A stretch of DNA of 64,000 nucleotides from NCBI RefSeq assembly GCF_000372725.1, contig NW_005199045.1, positions 142,785 to 206,784 on the forward strand, given 5' to 3'. Position numbers and translations under genes: made by a program. The notes below the pieces were generated by a model that was not told the origin of the DNA, ran no database searches, and worked only from the letters and a program-made list of their open reading frames with translations. Positions 10,244 through 19,973 of the stretch are shown piece by piece (position 1 is the first letter of the stretch; every line of letters starts with the position of its first letter). Source of the DNA: Emiliania huxleyi CCMP1516. Taxonomy: Eukaryota; Haptophyta; Isochrysidales; Noelaerhabdaceae.

Positions 10244-12340
10244 ATGTACGCGCTGCTGTCGCTTCCAGCAATCGTTGGCACCTCTGCAGACGTCGGACGC
10301 CCGATCGTCTGGAGCATCGCTGGCTCGGACTCGGGCGGCGGCGCGGGCGTGCAAGTGCGCCGCACTCACTCCTCCCCCACCCTTCTCACCGCTCGCGTCA
10401 GGAGCTCGCCGCCCCTTAGGCCGACCTGCTGACGTGCCACTCGCTCGGAGCCCACGGCTGCACCGTCGTGACAGCACTCACGGCCCAGAACTCGGTCGGT
10501 GTGCGCCACGTCGAGCTGGCGAGCGGCGATTCGGTCCAACTCGCCGCGCAACAACACCGCTCGCCACCCGGCCCTCGCCAACGCTCAGTGGCGACGCGTC
10601 GTCCTGCAGGTGCGCGCTACGCTTCATGCACTCGCCGCCGACCTCCCGCCGCGGGCGATCAAGATCGGCATGCTCGGCGGTGAAGCGAGCGTACTCGAGG
10701 TTGGCGCATTCCTCGCGGCGGCTGAGGCGGCGACAGAAGAGGCGGGCGGGGCGGAGGGCGCGGCGGCCGGCGCCTATGCCGCCCGCCCGTTCGCGGCGTC
10801 GCCGTCCGTCGTGTGTGACCCCGTCCTCGTCTCGTCGAGTGGCGCCCGGCTGCTCTCCGAGGAGGGCCTCGCCGCGTTGCGCTCATCGGTCCTTCCGCGG
10901 TGCCGGCTGCTCACGCCAAACCTGGCAGAGGCAGAGGCGCTGCTCGAGCGGCGCATCACGACGGCGGCCGAGGCCGAGGCGGCGGCGGTGGAGCTGCGCC
11001 GCCGCGCCGGCTGCGGCGCCGTGCTGCTCAAGGGCGGCCACGCCGCCTACTTTGCGGCCCAAGGGGAGGGCGCTGCCGGCGGCGGCAGATCGCCGCCTCC
11101 GGCGATGGACGTCCTCGTCGACGGCGGAGCTCCGCCCGTGTGGCGCGAGCGCTCGCCGCAGAGGCGGGCTGCTCGCCGGCTGGACGCGGGCGGCCGAGCG
11201 CGCTCTCTGCCGAATAGGCTGAGCTGCGCGCGCGTCGGAGCGACCGAGGCTGCTGGCGGCGGATGCCACGGGACGGGGTGCGTCCTCTCGACTGCGATCG
11301 CGGCGATGCTCGCGCACGGCCACCCGCTCGTCGACTCGGTGGTGCTGGCGAAGGCGTACGTGACGCAAGGCATGGCCTCCGCCGCCGCCGTGGGCGCCGG
11401 CCCCGCGCCCGTCGCCCACACCGGCTGGCCCTCGTCGCCCTCCTCCATGCCGGTGCTCAGCCGCTCGGCTGCCGCCGCAGCCGCACCGCCGCGGTTCGCG
11501 CGGTGCGACGGCGACGCCGCGCGCGGCCTGTACCCCGTGCTCGACTCGAAGGAGTCGGTCGCCGCCGCCGTCGCTGCCGGCGCGCGCGACGTGCAGCTCC
11601 GCATCAAGGGCGCCGGCGCCGCGCGGGTGGCGTCGGAGGTGCGCGGCGCTCAGGCGGCTTGCGCGGCGGCGGGCGCGCGGCTGTGGGTCAACGACTATGG
11701 GCGCATCGCGGTGTCGGAGGGGGCGTACGGCGTCCACTTGGGGCGAGAGGGGGCCCTCGCGGAGGCTGCCCCCCGAGCGAGCCCCAAGGCCCTCACCCGC
11801 GGTGTTGCCGCCCGGCGCCGTAGGCAGGAGGACCTCGCCGCGCTGACCGACAGCGAGGCGGGCATGGAGGAGCTGCGCGCCCTCTCCGATGCTGGGGTGC
11901 GGCTCGGCGTCTCGACCCACACCTTCGCCGAGCTCGCCGCCGCCCTCGCAGTCGGGCCCTCCTACGTCGCCTTGGGGCCGGTCTTTGCGACCACCTCGAA
12001 GCGCGTCGTCGCCGCCGCCGCCGGGCCGGCCGCCGCCGGGCCGGCCGCCGCCGGGCCGGCCGTCGCGGCGGGCGAGGCGCCGTCGCGCGAGGTGGAGCCA
12101 AAGGGCCTCGCCGGGGTCGCCCACTGGCGCGCGCTCCTCCCGGGCGACGTGCCGCTCGTCGCAATCGGTGGCATCTCGCTCGACGCCGCCCCGAGTGTGC
12201 TCGGCGCCGGGGCGCAGGGCCTTGCCGTCATCGGCGCCCTCACAGGGGCGCCCGACCTCGGCGCGGCGGTGCGCGCTTGGCTGCCGCTGTGGCGAGCGGG
12301 GCCGAGGGACGAACGGGCGCGTGCTGATGGCACTCTGTGA
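10244..12340 (+). CDS. thiD-thiE: Bifunctional HMP-P kinase / thiamin-phosphate synthase (ThiD-ThiE)
   Basis: Exons 10244-10354, 10420-about 10542 and 10610-12340. The first intron is GT-AG in phase 0; the second starts with GT at 10534 or GC at 10543. The N-terminal half is the HMP(-P) kinase ThiD: SIAGSDSGGGAG substrate loop, TALTAQNSVGV, AIKIGML, VCDPVLVSSSG, LTPNLAEAEALL and the anion-hole motif CHGTGCVLS. The C-terminal half is ThiE: GLYPVLDSKE, VQLRIKG, LWVNDY, GVHLG, GVSTHT, YVALGPVFATTSK and VAIGGI. Together the halves phosphorylate the pyrimidine moiety and couple it to the thiazole phosphate. An Arg/Ala-rich in-frame stretch at about 11140-11230 interrupts ThiD just before GCHGTGC, and may be a further intron or an insertion. 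GPAAAGPAAAG (about 12030-12060) is a low-complexity insertion in ThiE. Confidence 0.93.
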
Positions 12341-12379
12341 TCTGCGCTGGCTATTTTTTTCACTCTTGGTTTCGTCTGC

Positions 12380-14197
12380 ATGTTCAGGGGGGAGGCTGGT
12401 GGCTGCCGAAGAAAGGGGGAGCCGCGCGGGGGAGACGGATCCGAGGAGAGAAGGGGGGGCGAGACCTTCCACGTCCGGGAACTATTCCGGCAACAGTCGC
12501 TCCGTACGCAATGGCTCGCCGAACAGCTGAGGGACTTGCACGAGACTGTGGGGTACTGGAACCTGCACGAGACGAACGTGAACCCGCCTGGGGGGGCGAC
12601 CGACCCGGCGCGCACGTGCTCAAATCGGACGTGGTTTCGGAACTGGAGGCGGTCTCCAGGACGGCCAAATGGAACTGGGCGTGCGCGACGGGCGTGCGGT
12701 CATCAGCCTTCAGCATGACGGTGTCGTGATAGTCCCGCTGCCGAGAGACCATGGCAATGAGGAGGAGCTGCGCCGGGACCTGCAGAGAGTCAGCTCAGCG
12801 GCGCTTGGATACGACCAGCCTGTGGAGATCAAGCCCATGACCGATGGGGCTGACCCAAACCCGGTGAGAGGTAAGCTCGCCCCAGCCTGGGCAACAAACC
12901 TAGGTGCATGCGTGGCCGGCCGCGTGGGGCCGCAGGAGGCGGTAGCGGGAGAGCACGCCCTCCGACCTACCCCGTCCGAGACGCTGGTGAGAGCAGGCCT
13001 GCTCCCAATCGTGGACGGAGTCCTATGGGTGGCAGCAGATGCCAGACAGTGGCAGCAGCTACAGTCAGGGGGGGAAATGACCGCCCTCAACCCGGCTAGG
13101 GAAGGCCCCGGGGGCGAGGTGATACGCCTATGGCGGAGGAACTGCCTCTTGCGGGCCACGAGATGCAGGCTGCGGGCGATCAGATGGGCTCAAGCGACGC
13201 CGGGGGGTGGTGGAGCGGTGGTCATGATTGATGAGATTGCCGTCTCCAGGTCATTCGGGACCGAGGCTGTTATCGATGTACACACCACCGAAGGGATGAA
13301 GCGGTGCGGACTCGCAGCCGACTCCAAGCTGGGACAAACATGGCGGGAGGACCTCGCGGTCATGCTAGCCGTGCCAGGCCTGTCCCGTGGGAAGGGCCAC
13401 GTGATACAAGAAGGGGAGGTGGCCTCCCTCGCCCTCCCGGTGAGATCGTCGGTAGGTGACTCTGGAGAAGCAGCCGTGGAGATGTCGGACGGAGAGGTCC
13501 TGATGACGGCCGACACGACCCGACTGAGCCGATACAATGACGAGGTGGCGGCGGCGTACCGGACCACGGTTGCCTTCGAGGAGATGATGAGGAACCGGGC
13601 GCCCGGCCGAGCCCCCCAGCGACCGACGCTGATCCTGGCCACGGACACGTCCACGGTGATGGGGACCGAGATGGGGGTGGTGCAGCGCATAGCTGGTCGG
13701 GGGGGGCACTCGACCCCAAGGACTTGGCGTCGATGCGGGCCACGGACCTCGACGAGCTGAACGTGGCGGCACCCGAAACGATAGGCGGGCCGGTCTGGGT
13801 CTATTTCCTCGACGATAAGGGCGGCTTCAGGGCGGACTGGGTACTGGTGTGGGCGACCCCACACCCGGGCTCGGGTCTGACCAGGGCCCACATCCAATAT
13901 GTGGGTCGAGACACCCCGCACAACGAGCCGGGATGGGGGGCGGGCTTCTGTGGCGTGACATGCCGCGGAGAGCAGGACCTGCAACCAGGCCGCTCGGGGA
14001 AGGTTGACCGGCTTGTCACCCGAAGCGCCAGCGGCTGGACCACCTGCCTGGACCTTGAGAACGGTGTGATGGCTAGCCGGGCGCCGGGGAGCGCATCCCG
14101 CATCGCGACAACCCGGAGGGGGGCTGGGCAGGATTCACCCACACGACAGGGTCCCAGGGCGGCACGGGGGCAGGCGCGGGCAGCCTCCTATAAATAG
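12380..14197 (+). pseudogene. Unknown ORFs split by single-base frameshifts
   Basis: Three overlapping frames read like one broken protein: about 12380-12665, then 12669-13760 (363 residues), then 13724-14197. The frame slips once near 12665 (gccaaatgg) and once in a G7 run at about 13698-13704; across both points the sequence stays protein-like (SELEAVSRTAK to MELGVRDGRAV, and QRIAGRGG to LASMRATDLDELN). Only simple base slips separate the frames, unlike the intron-bearing neighbours. I recognise no family. It ends just before the C-tract-rich element at 14207. It could be a decayed mobile-element or virus-derived ORF, or a real gene with assembly errors. Confidence 0.35.
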
Positions 14198-14408
14198 AGA
14201 AACATTTTATACGAGCGTCACTTTGTACCAACCCCCCCTAGTTCGTGGGGACCCCCCCCGCCGGTCGGTGGTCTGCCCCCGAGGTGGACCGGACCCCCCC
14301 CCTCCGGTCGGTCGCTCTCTCGGCGGCGGGAGGTGTGACGACCGACCCCCCCCTCGGTCGGTGTCCTTGCCGTGAGCCCCCTCAAACAAACGTTCTCCCT
14401 CCTTCTGA

Positions 14409-14496
14409 GCACTTGAGCACTGGATAGGGTCGATTCCGCATGGTACGGGACCCCTCGATCGTCTCGCCTTCCCTCACTGGTGTGTTCATTGGGGGG
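14409..14496 (+). repeat. Dispersed repeat R2, copy 1
   Basis: Contains GAGCACTGGATAGGG, GATTCCGCATGGTACGGG and ATCGTCTCGCC, ending in TGGTGTGTTCATTG. It matches 32025-32112 over about 88 bp; the left 45 bp recur inverted at 61654-61703. The remainder of 14230-14800 is C-tract and unassigned sequence. Confidence 0.85.
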
Positions 14497-14807
14497 GGTC
14501 ATAACAAACACGGTGCAGGATCGAGGTGCACGCTGCCGAAGCAGTCCCCCCTCTCCCCGACGGCGATGTGGGCGTGACCGATCGAGCTACAAGAGGAGCT
14601 TGTTCGGCATGATCGGGGTGAGCCGAGCAGTTCCTCACTTCCTCAATGGGTGAGCTTCAGATCTCAGGCAAACCTTCCCCCTCACCTTCGGCTCATGTGG
14701 ATTCGAACCACCGCCGGGATGGAAGCTTCCTGCTTCCATCTTGAGAGACAGCGCCGCCCTCCTTCTCGCGAACCGCCACGGGCGCTTCGAAATCGCCGAT
14801 TTTCACT

Positions 14808-15174
14808 ATGAAAACCAGTCACGCAGCCAAGCGCCAAGGAGACTCTTCGCCGAGGCCCGAGCAAGCCCGACCGCACACATATATGTGGAGCATCTACGCA
14901 GTCGCAGGCCTGGTCCTGCTTGCCGTTGCTTTGTACAAGCTCTGGCAGCGCTCCAGTTCTCCACAGTACGCGCGCATCGTCCCTTCTGATGACTACGATG
15001 ACTTGCCAAGGAGGTGCTGGCCGCGCTCAAGCGGCTCGTCAACGGGTACAGTGTGTCGCCGGCGAAGCTAATCATGGACGACGACGACGACCAGAGTGTG
15101 GACATGGACGAGCTCGTGTTCCGACCCAATCCTGTAGAGCGTCTCGAGCTCAGCCACTCGGACGACGAGGAGTG
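14808..15174 (+). pseudogene. Small membrane protein with acidic tail, one frameshift
   Basis: The first frame (from 14808) has a hydrophobic span (IYAVAGLVLLAVALYKLW) followed by SSSPQYARIVPSDDYDDLP. At about 15011 the protein-like signal moves to the next frame and continues to a TGA at 15172-15174 (VLAALKRLVNGYSV, IMDDDDDQS, ELSHSDDEE). A single-base slip in CCAAGGAGG explains the break. An internal start at 14884 would put the membrane segment at the N-terminus. No family recognised. Confidence 0.4.
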
Positions 15175-15737
15175 ATTAGACGGGGGGAGAGGTCGCTTGG
15201 TGTCTCTAGTATTTCGAGATACTAATTTATTCACAGCTGCGGCGAGCGTGTGCGGTGTGACCCTCGAGCCAACCCGACCGACCCCCCCCCCCCCCGGTCT
15301 GCGCTCCGACCGACCGGACCCCCCCTCCGGTCTGCGGTCCTCCGCGGCCGTCGACCGGACCCCCCCTGCGGTCGGTCGGTCTGCGCTGGGCGCTCAAACC
15401 GCGAACTCGGCCTGTTCACTACAAGATGACGCTCGTATTAGGGATGGGCGACAACCCGACGGGCAGACCCCGCCCCGCTCGGAGGGCGTGCACCACACAG
15501 CAATTAGACATATTTCATATATCGTTGCTGCGTTTCTTCATCTCGTGCCAGTGTGCTAAAAAGAAAGGAAACAGAGAACACCCAAACGAGGGATAGGGGG
15601 GAAAGAAAGAAAACAGACAAGCCCAGGGGGAGTAGAATTCTTCCTGCGGCTCCGGTGGTGAGCCGGTGTGTGTGCCAGTCCGCGCCAGTCCGCGCCCTTG
15701 TCGTGCCAGTGTACTGTGAGACAGGCTTGCTTTATAA

Positions 15738-15980
15738 GTAGCGCGAATCCGCTAGGATTCTCGCCAGCTCTGCTGAGGGGTGGTGCTGGGCTTCGTGCGG
15801 CGCTCGCCCTGCAGGCCGTAGGCCTCTGTACCACATCATCTACTTCACACCACGAGGCGTCGAAGCTAACGAGATATTGGATGAGATATCGGATGAGATA
15901 TCGGCAGACTTGCGCCCGTCGGCGCAATCGAGTGTCTGCCCTTCATCGCTCGCACGCCTCGCCATCACCTCTCAGTCGCC
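15738..15980 (+). repeat. Repeat A, copy 1 (ends at an ATG)
   Basis: A 243-bp block matching 17012-17254 with one observed base difference (GCTAGG versus GCCAGG). It contains short internal repeats GATGAGATATCG. Homology stops immediately before the ATG at 15981, so copy 1 forms the whole 5' flank of the next ORF. Confidence 0.95.
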
Positions 15981-16733
15981 ATGGCCCTCACCGTGAGCAC
16001 GGATGCCATCATTGAGAAGCTGTCTGGCACGGCTGGAGCCGATTCGCAGGTGCACAGTATAACAAGCGGGCAGATCATCGTGTGCGTGGGTGGCAGAGTC
16101 GTCGATGGTGGGACGAAGCAGTTCACCGTCAAAGTGATGCACCCAGACGCGACGGCAGCGCAGGCCGCGGAGCTGGCACGGCCGATCATCAAAGGGCTGC
16201 TGGGGCAGGCGGTGACAGCGGGGGAGACCGCCGCCGCCCAGGAAGCCGAGAGGGAGCACTTGCAAGACACCAAGTTGTTCTCCGCTAATCAGCTGGGCAG
16301 GATCTTTACCGGTTGGGCCGGATGGCTGGATACCCTCCGGGCCAACAAGATGCTCGAGGCCGACGAAGAGCGCCGTGACGAGGTCGCCTCGGCGCAGGTC
16401 AAGATATCAGGTGCCAACGAGGCACTGAAAATGTTCCGTAAGCTGCCACAGTGCAAGGAGGCAGAGGAAGGCCACGTTGTCACGGCTGAAGTTCTCAAGG
16501 TGGCAGACGAGATGCCGGCGTTCCGTGCAGCATCGATCGCCACCAGCACGAGAATCCAAATGTTCTTTGGTGCGCTCAACGCCGTCATCCTCAGCGAACG
16601 GCACAGCGCGATGCTGGAAGAGATTGCCGGGACGTGTCTCGGCCACTCGGTGGACTGGTCGAGGCGGGCTGCGTCGACGCCGGTCGATTACACCGCCGCC
16701 GTCGACGAGTACAAGCAGGTGGATTGCTACTGA
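15981..16733 (+). CDS. Unknown 250-residue protein inside an A/B repeat cassette
   Basis: An intronless ATG-to-stop frame of 250 residues. It is mostly helical in appearance (AAQAAELARPIIKGLLG, AAQEAEREHLQD, ADEERRDEVASAQVK), with a likely beta-rich start (HSITSGQIIVCVGG, KQFTVKVMH). No membrane segment or signal peptide and no family recognised. The codon mix is less GC-extreme than in neighbouring genes. Its ATG directly follows repeat A, and repeat B begins 88 bp after its stop. A second A-B pair without this ORF lies just downstream. It may be cargo of a mobile or recombining cassette, or a lineage-specific gene. Confidence 0.6.
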   Translation: MALTVSTDAIIEKLSGTAGADSQVHSITSGQIIVCVGGRVVDGGTKQFTVKVMHPDATAAQAAELARPIIKGLLGQAVTAGETAAAQEAEREHLQDTKLFSANQLGRIFTGWAGWLDTLRANKMLEADEERRDEVASAQVKISGANEALKMFRKLPQCKEAEEGHVVTAEVLKVADEMPAFRAASIATSTRIQMFFGALNAVILSERHSAMLEEIAGTCLGHSVDWSRRAASTPVDYTAAVDEYKQVDCY

Positions 16734-16821
16734 GGGGAGCCTGACCGCACTCGCGTGGGGGGGCGGCGCTTCACGCCGAAGCCGTACCGGGCTCGCACGG
16801 AGACTCTACTCCGAGAGCGTT

Positions 16822-17000
16822 GGGCAAAGTGCATCGCCTCCCTCCCCTCACTCAACGCATGTCAGGCTTAGCCGCCGCACCCGCGGCGGCGAGGCTGAGG
16901 GTCTCTCTTCGGTCGTACCGCAAGAAGGACGCATTACTCAATACAACCTCTCCCTCTCTACCTCCTCTACGCGAGCAGCCGCGTCGAAGTACGGAGGGGC
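16822..17000 (+). repeat. Repeat B, copy 1
   Basis: A 179-bp block beginning GGGCAAAGTGCATCGCC and ending at GGAGGGGC, duplicated at 17413-17591. Only 11 bp separate it from repeat A copy 2. Confidence 0.95.
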
Positions 17001-17011
17001 CCTTTGCAGAG

Positions 17012-17254
17012 GTAGCGCGAATCCGCCAGGATTCTCGCCAGCTCTGCTGAGGGGTGGTGCTGGGCTTCGTGCGGCGCTCGCCCTGCAGGCCGTAGGCCTC
17101 TGTACCACATCATCTACTTCACACCACGAGGCGTCGAAGCTAACGAGATATTGGATGAGATATCGGATGAGATATCGGCAGACTTGCGCCCGTCGGCGCA
17201 ATCGAGTGTCTGCCCTTCATCGCTCGCACGCCTCGCCATCACCTCTCAGTCGCC
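17012..17254 (+). repeat. Repeat A, copy 2
   Basis: Same length as 15738-15980 and nearly identical. Here homology ends at CAGTCGCC and is followed by 158 bp of unrelated sequence (17255-17412) with no convincing ORF. Confidence 0.95.
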
Positions 17255-17412
17255 TCCCGCCCACCACGCCCTGGCGACTGTGTTCTGTACTGATGTTTGA
17301 TTCCACCCGAGAGGATGCTCCGGGTGCGTCTTGCGGGTATCTCCCTGTCCCTCCGCCTGTCATGTGCATGTCTGCTGCTGACTGTCGTGTGTGATGTCGG
17401 TCGTCTGGGGGG

Positions 17413-17591
17413 GGGCAAAGTGCATCGCCTCCCTCCCCTCACTCAACGCATGTCAGGCTTAGCCGCCGCACCCGCGGCGGCGAGGCTGAGGGTCTCTCTT
17501 CGGTCGTACCGCAAGAAGGACGCATTACTCAATACAACCTCTCCCTCTCTACCTCCTCTACGCGAGCAGCCGCGTCGAAGTACGGAGGGGC
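17413..17591 (+). repeat. Repeat B, copy 2
   Basis: Same 179 bp as 16822-17000. It ends about 52 bp before the first exon of the eIF2-beta gene, so it probably lies in that gene's promoter or 5' leader. Confidence 0.95.
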
Positions 17592-17642
17592 GCTTGAGGA
17601 ATTCTTCCTGCCCAGCGCGTGCGAGCGGTCGCAAGCGCTGCG

Positions 17643-19203
17643 ATGTGAGCCGAGTGCCGAACCCACTCCCCGCTAACACCTCCCTCAATCCACGCGCCTA
17701 TCCTATCTGCGCAGGAGCGACGACGAAGCCGAGTTTGACTTCTCGAAGAAGAAGAAGGCGCGCCGCCCCCGCCAGCCCGCTCCTTCCCGCAGCCGCAAAC
17801 CGCTGCGTGCTGAACTGGTGGCTGGTGGTTGCGTATCGTCCCGCAGAAGAAGAAGCCCAAGGAGGAGGAGGCCGAGGCACCCGCGCCGCCGCCGGCGGAC
17901 GAGGACGACGACGATGACCTGGACTTCACCAAGAAGAAGAAGGCGCGCGCGCCGTCTCTCCGCGGTCCGTTCCCACCGGCCCGTGCAAACTCTGAGCTCG
18001 GCCCCGCTCCTGCGGCGCAGAAGAAGAAGCCGAAGGAGGCGGAGGAGGCGCCTCCCGCGGACGAGGACGACGACGACGACGATCTGGATTTCACCAAGAA
18101 GAAGAAGGCGCGTTGGCTGCCGCGCCGTTGCAGCTGCTGCCACCGCCGCCCCGCCGCCGCCGCAACCGCCGCCCCGCCGCCGCCGCAGAAGTCGGCCCCG
18201 GTTGCCGCGCCCATATCTCATTCCCCTCTGTTGTCCCCGGCGGCCGCGCAGAAGAAGAAGCCCAAGGAGGAGGCTTCCCCTCCGGGCGAGGGGGAGGGCG
18301 AGGAGGATGGCGAGAGCGATGACGACCCAGGCGGTGACGACGACGAGGAGGCACCCCCCCCCCCCCCCCGGCCCCCCGCCCCCTCCGCCCCTCCTCCTCG
18401 AGGGCCGGCTTCGACGACTGCTCGCTCCCTCTCCAGGAGGGCGACTTCGTCTCCATCCCGCGGGACCGCGAGTACAAGTGCGGAGGGGGGCCCCATCCTG
18501 CCGCCGCCCTCGCTGCACCGTCTTCACCGGTTCACATGTGAACAGGTACGAGGAGCTGCTCGACCGGATGTACTCGCTGCTGGTGGCCAACAACCCCGAG
18601 CTCGCCGGAGATCGCAAGCGCTTCCTCATGAAGCCGCCGCAGGTGGTGCGGGAAGGCTCGAAGCGCGTGGTCCGTGACCCCTGCGCTGCCGGCCAGCGCC
18701 TCTCGCCGCCGGCGGGTCTTCACAGCAAGCGCGCGCGCGCGTAGGTCATCATCAACTTTGGCGACATTTGCAAGACGCTGAACCGGTCGCAGGACCACGT
18801 CTTCGCCTTCATGCTCGCCGAGATGGGCGCGCGCTCCGTAGACGCCGCCACGCCCTGCCGCCCTGCTCTTCCCTCGCCCGCCGCCTCCAGACAGCCCCGC
18901 CGTCTAAGCAAGAGCGTTCGACCGCTGGCCCTTCTAGGCACCACCGGCTCGATCGACGCGTCCAGCCGGATGGTGATCAAGGGACGGTTCCCGCCCAAGG
19001 CCATCGAGCAGATCATCCGCCGGTACGTGGTGGAGTACGTCTCGTGCTCGTCTTGCAAATCGCCAAACACGGGGCTGCAAAAGTCCAACCGGCTCTACTT
19101 CATGCAGTGCAACAATTGCGGCGCGCGCCGGTCGGTCACTCCGATCAAGACGGGCTTCGTCGCAATCTCGAGGGGCGCCCGCCGCGCCAAACGCGCCGCG
19201 TAG
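17643..19203 (+). CDS. EIF2S2: Translation initiation factor eIF2 subunit beta (9 exons)
   Basis: Exons: ...17644, 17715-17757, 17847-17942, 18021-18107, 18252-18350, 18437-18477, 18546-18666, 18745-18826 and 18938-19203. The best reading splits the start codon, AT in exon 1 and G in exon 2, giving MSDDEAEFDFSKKKK. The N-terminus holds three lysine blocks (each about seven K after splicing) separated by acidic linkers; in yeast and animals such blocks bind eIF5 and eIF2B. The core shows YEELLDRMYS, RFLMKPPQVVREG, INFGDICKTLNR, HVFAFMLAEMG, MVIKGRFPPKAIEQ and a C2-C2 zinc ribbon (CSSCKSPN, CNNCGARR), then VTPIKTGFVA. eIF2-beta is part of the GTPase complex delivering initiator tRNA. Five introns are GC-AG (17758, 17943, 18108, 18351, 18827) and three GT-AG (17645, 18478, 18667). 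Exons 3 and 4 are near-duplicates. Confidence 0.93.
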
Positions 19204-19973
19204 AGAGGTCTGGGAGAGCGCGAGAGAGCCCCGGCCGAGACTTTCGGCCCGCGGCAAGCGCCTTCCGAGTCCGCGCCGCGTGCGACGTGCACTTTAAATA
19301 AATAAATAAAATGGGCAGATTCTGAGACGAGATGGGGTTTAGGGACACGCACATGTACATGGAGGTGTCGACTGTCCTCTGTCGTCTCGCGTCTCGCCGC
19401 CCTCGTGGCTCGCGTGCAGCTGCACGTGTACACCTCGTGTAGGGTGTAGCTGCACGTTCTTGCTGTGAGGGATCTTTTCAATCGACAATCCGCCGATCTA
19501 GGGTCCCTCCCTACCGGCTACCGCTAGCGCTAACCCCGCATTCCCCATTTTTTATTTGACAGTGCGAAAGGATCGCGCGCCCCCCGCGTCCTCCACGCGT
19601 TCACCACCTTCCCGAGCGCCCTAGCCGCAGCAGCCCAGCGCGGCCCCTCTGGAGGGGTGGGGGCGTCCGCGTGCCTCGCCGCGTGGGCGATTGGGGTCTC
19701 ATCCGCGGCACGCCGGCACGGTGGTCGGCGCGCCCACACGATAAATCTCCATATCCCCGCTCACCGCTTTCGGCCAAGACGGCTCGCTCGAGAGCCTCGA
19801 CCGCTTTGCCCTCGACCTCGTCGCCGCTCGAGTCGCCGCGGCATCGAGGGCCAGGGAGTTGCGCACCAACTCCAGTCCTCACCTGTCGCAGGACGGTTGA
19901 CGATGAGGGCGCATGTCTGCGGCACGTGGTGCTGCTCACCTTGCTGGCCAGCGTGAGTCATGCATCTACTATC
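19204..19973. other. Intergenic, no gene seen
   Basis: Downstream of eIF2-beta. An AAATAAATAAATAAA stretch at about 19293-19309 is a possible polyadenylation region. Open frames on both strands are short and Arg/Pro-rich without recognisable motifs. Confidence 0.5.

Larger units (their letters stand above)
14207..15440. mobile_element. Possible element with imperfect inverted ends and CCGACC/C-tract flanks
   Basis: The left end ATACGAGCGTCACTTTGTA (about 14209-14229) is matched in inverse orientation by TACAAGATGACGCTCGTAT (15421-15439). Inside each end lie runs of C interspersed with GGTCGGTC and ACCGGACC motifs (14230-14365 and 15275-15390). The interior holds repeat R2 (14411-14490) and a small broken ORF at 14808-15174. 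No target duplication was found. Confidence 0.4.

Noticed and set aside
9240..11222. 660-residue plus-strand open frame
   Set aside because: It runs through dispersed repeats and the wrong frame of ThiD-ThiE; Arg/Ser/Ala-rich shadow of GC-rich DNA.
10883..12472. 529-residue minus-strand frame opposite ThiD-ThiE
   Set aside because: Antisense shadow with Arg/Gly-rich composition and no motifs.
14690..14770. tRNA-like sequence on the minus strand (perfect B-box GGTTCGAATCC plus a nearby 9-bp hairpin)
   Set aside because: No complementary acceptor arm or normal anticodon stem could be built, so it is at best a tRNA-derived fragment.
18091..18629. Ser/Arg- and Gly-rich minus-strand frames opposite eIF2-beta
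   Set aside because: Products of antisense lysine and acidic codons; no independent support.
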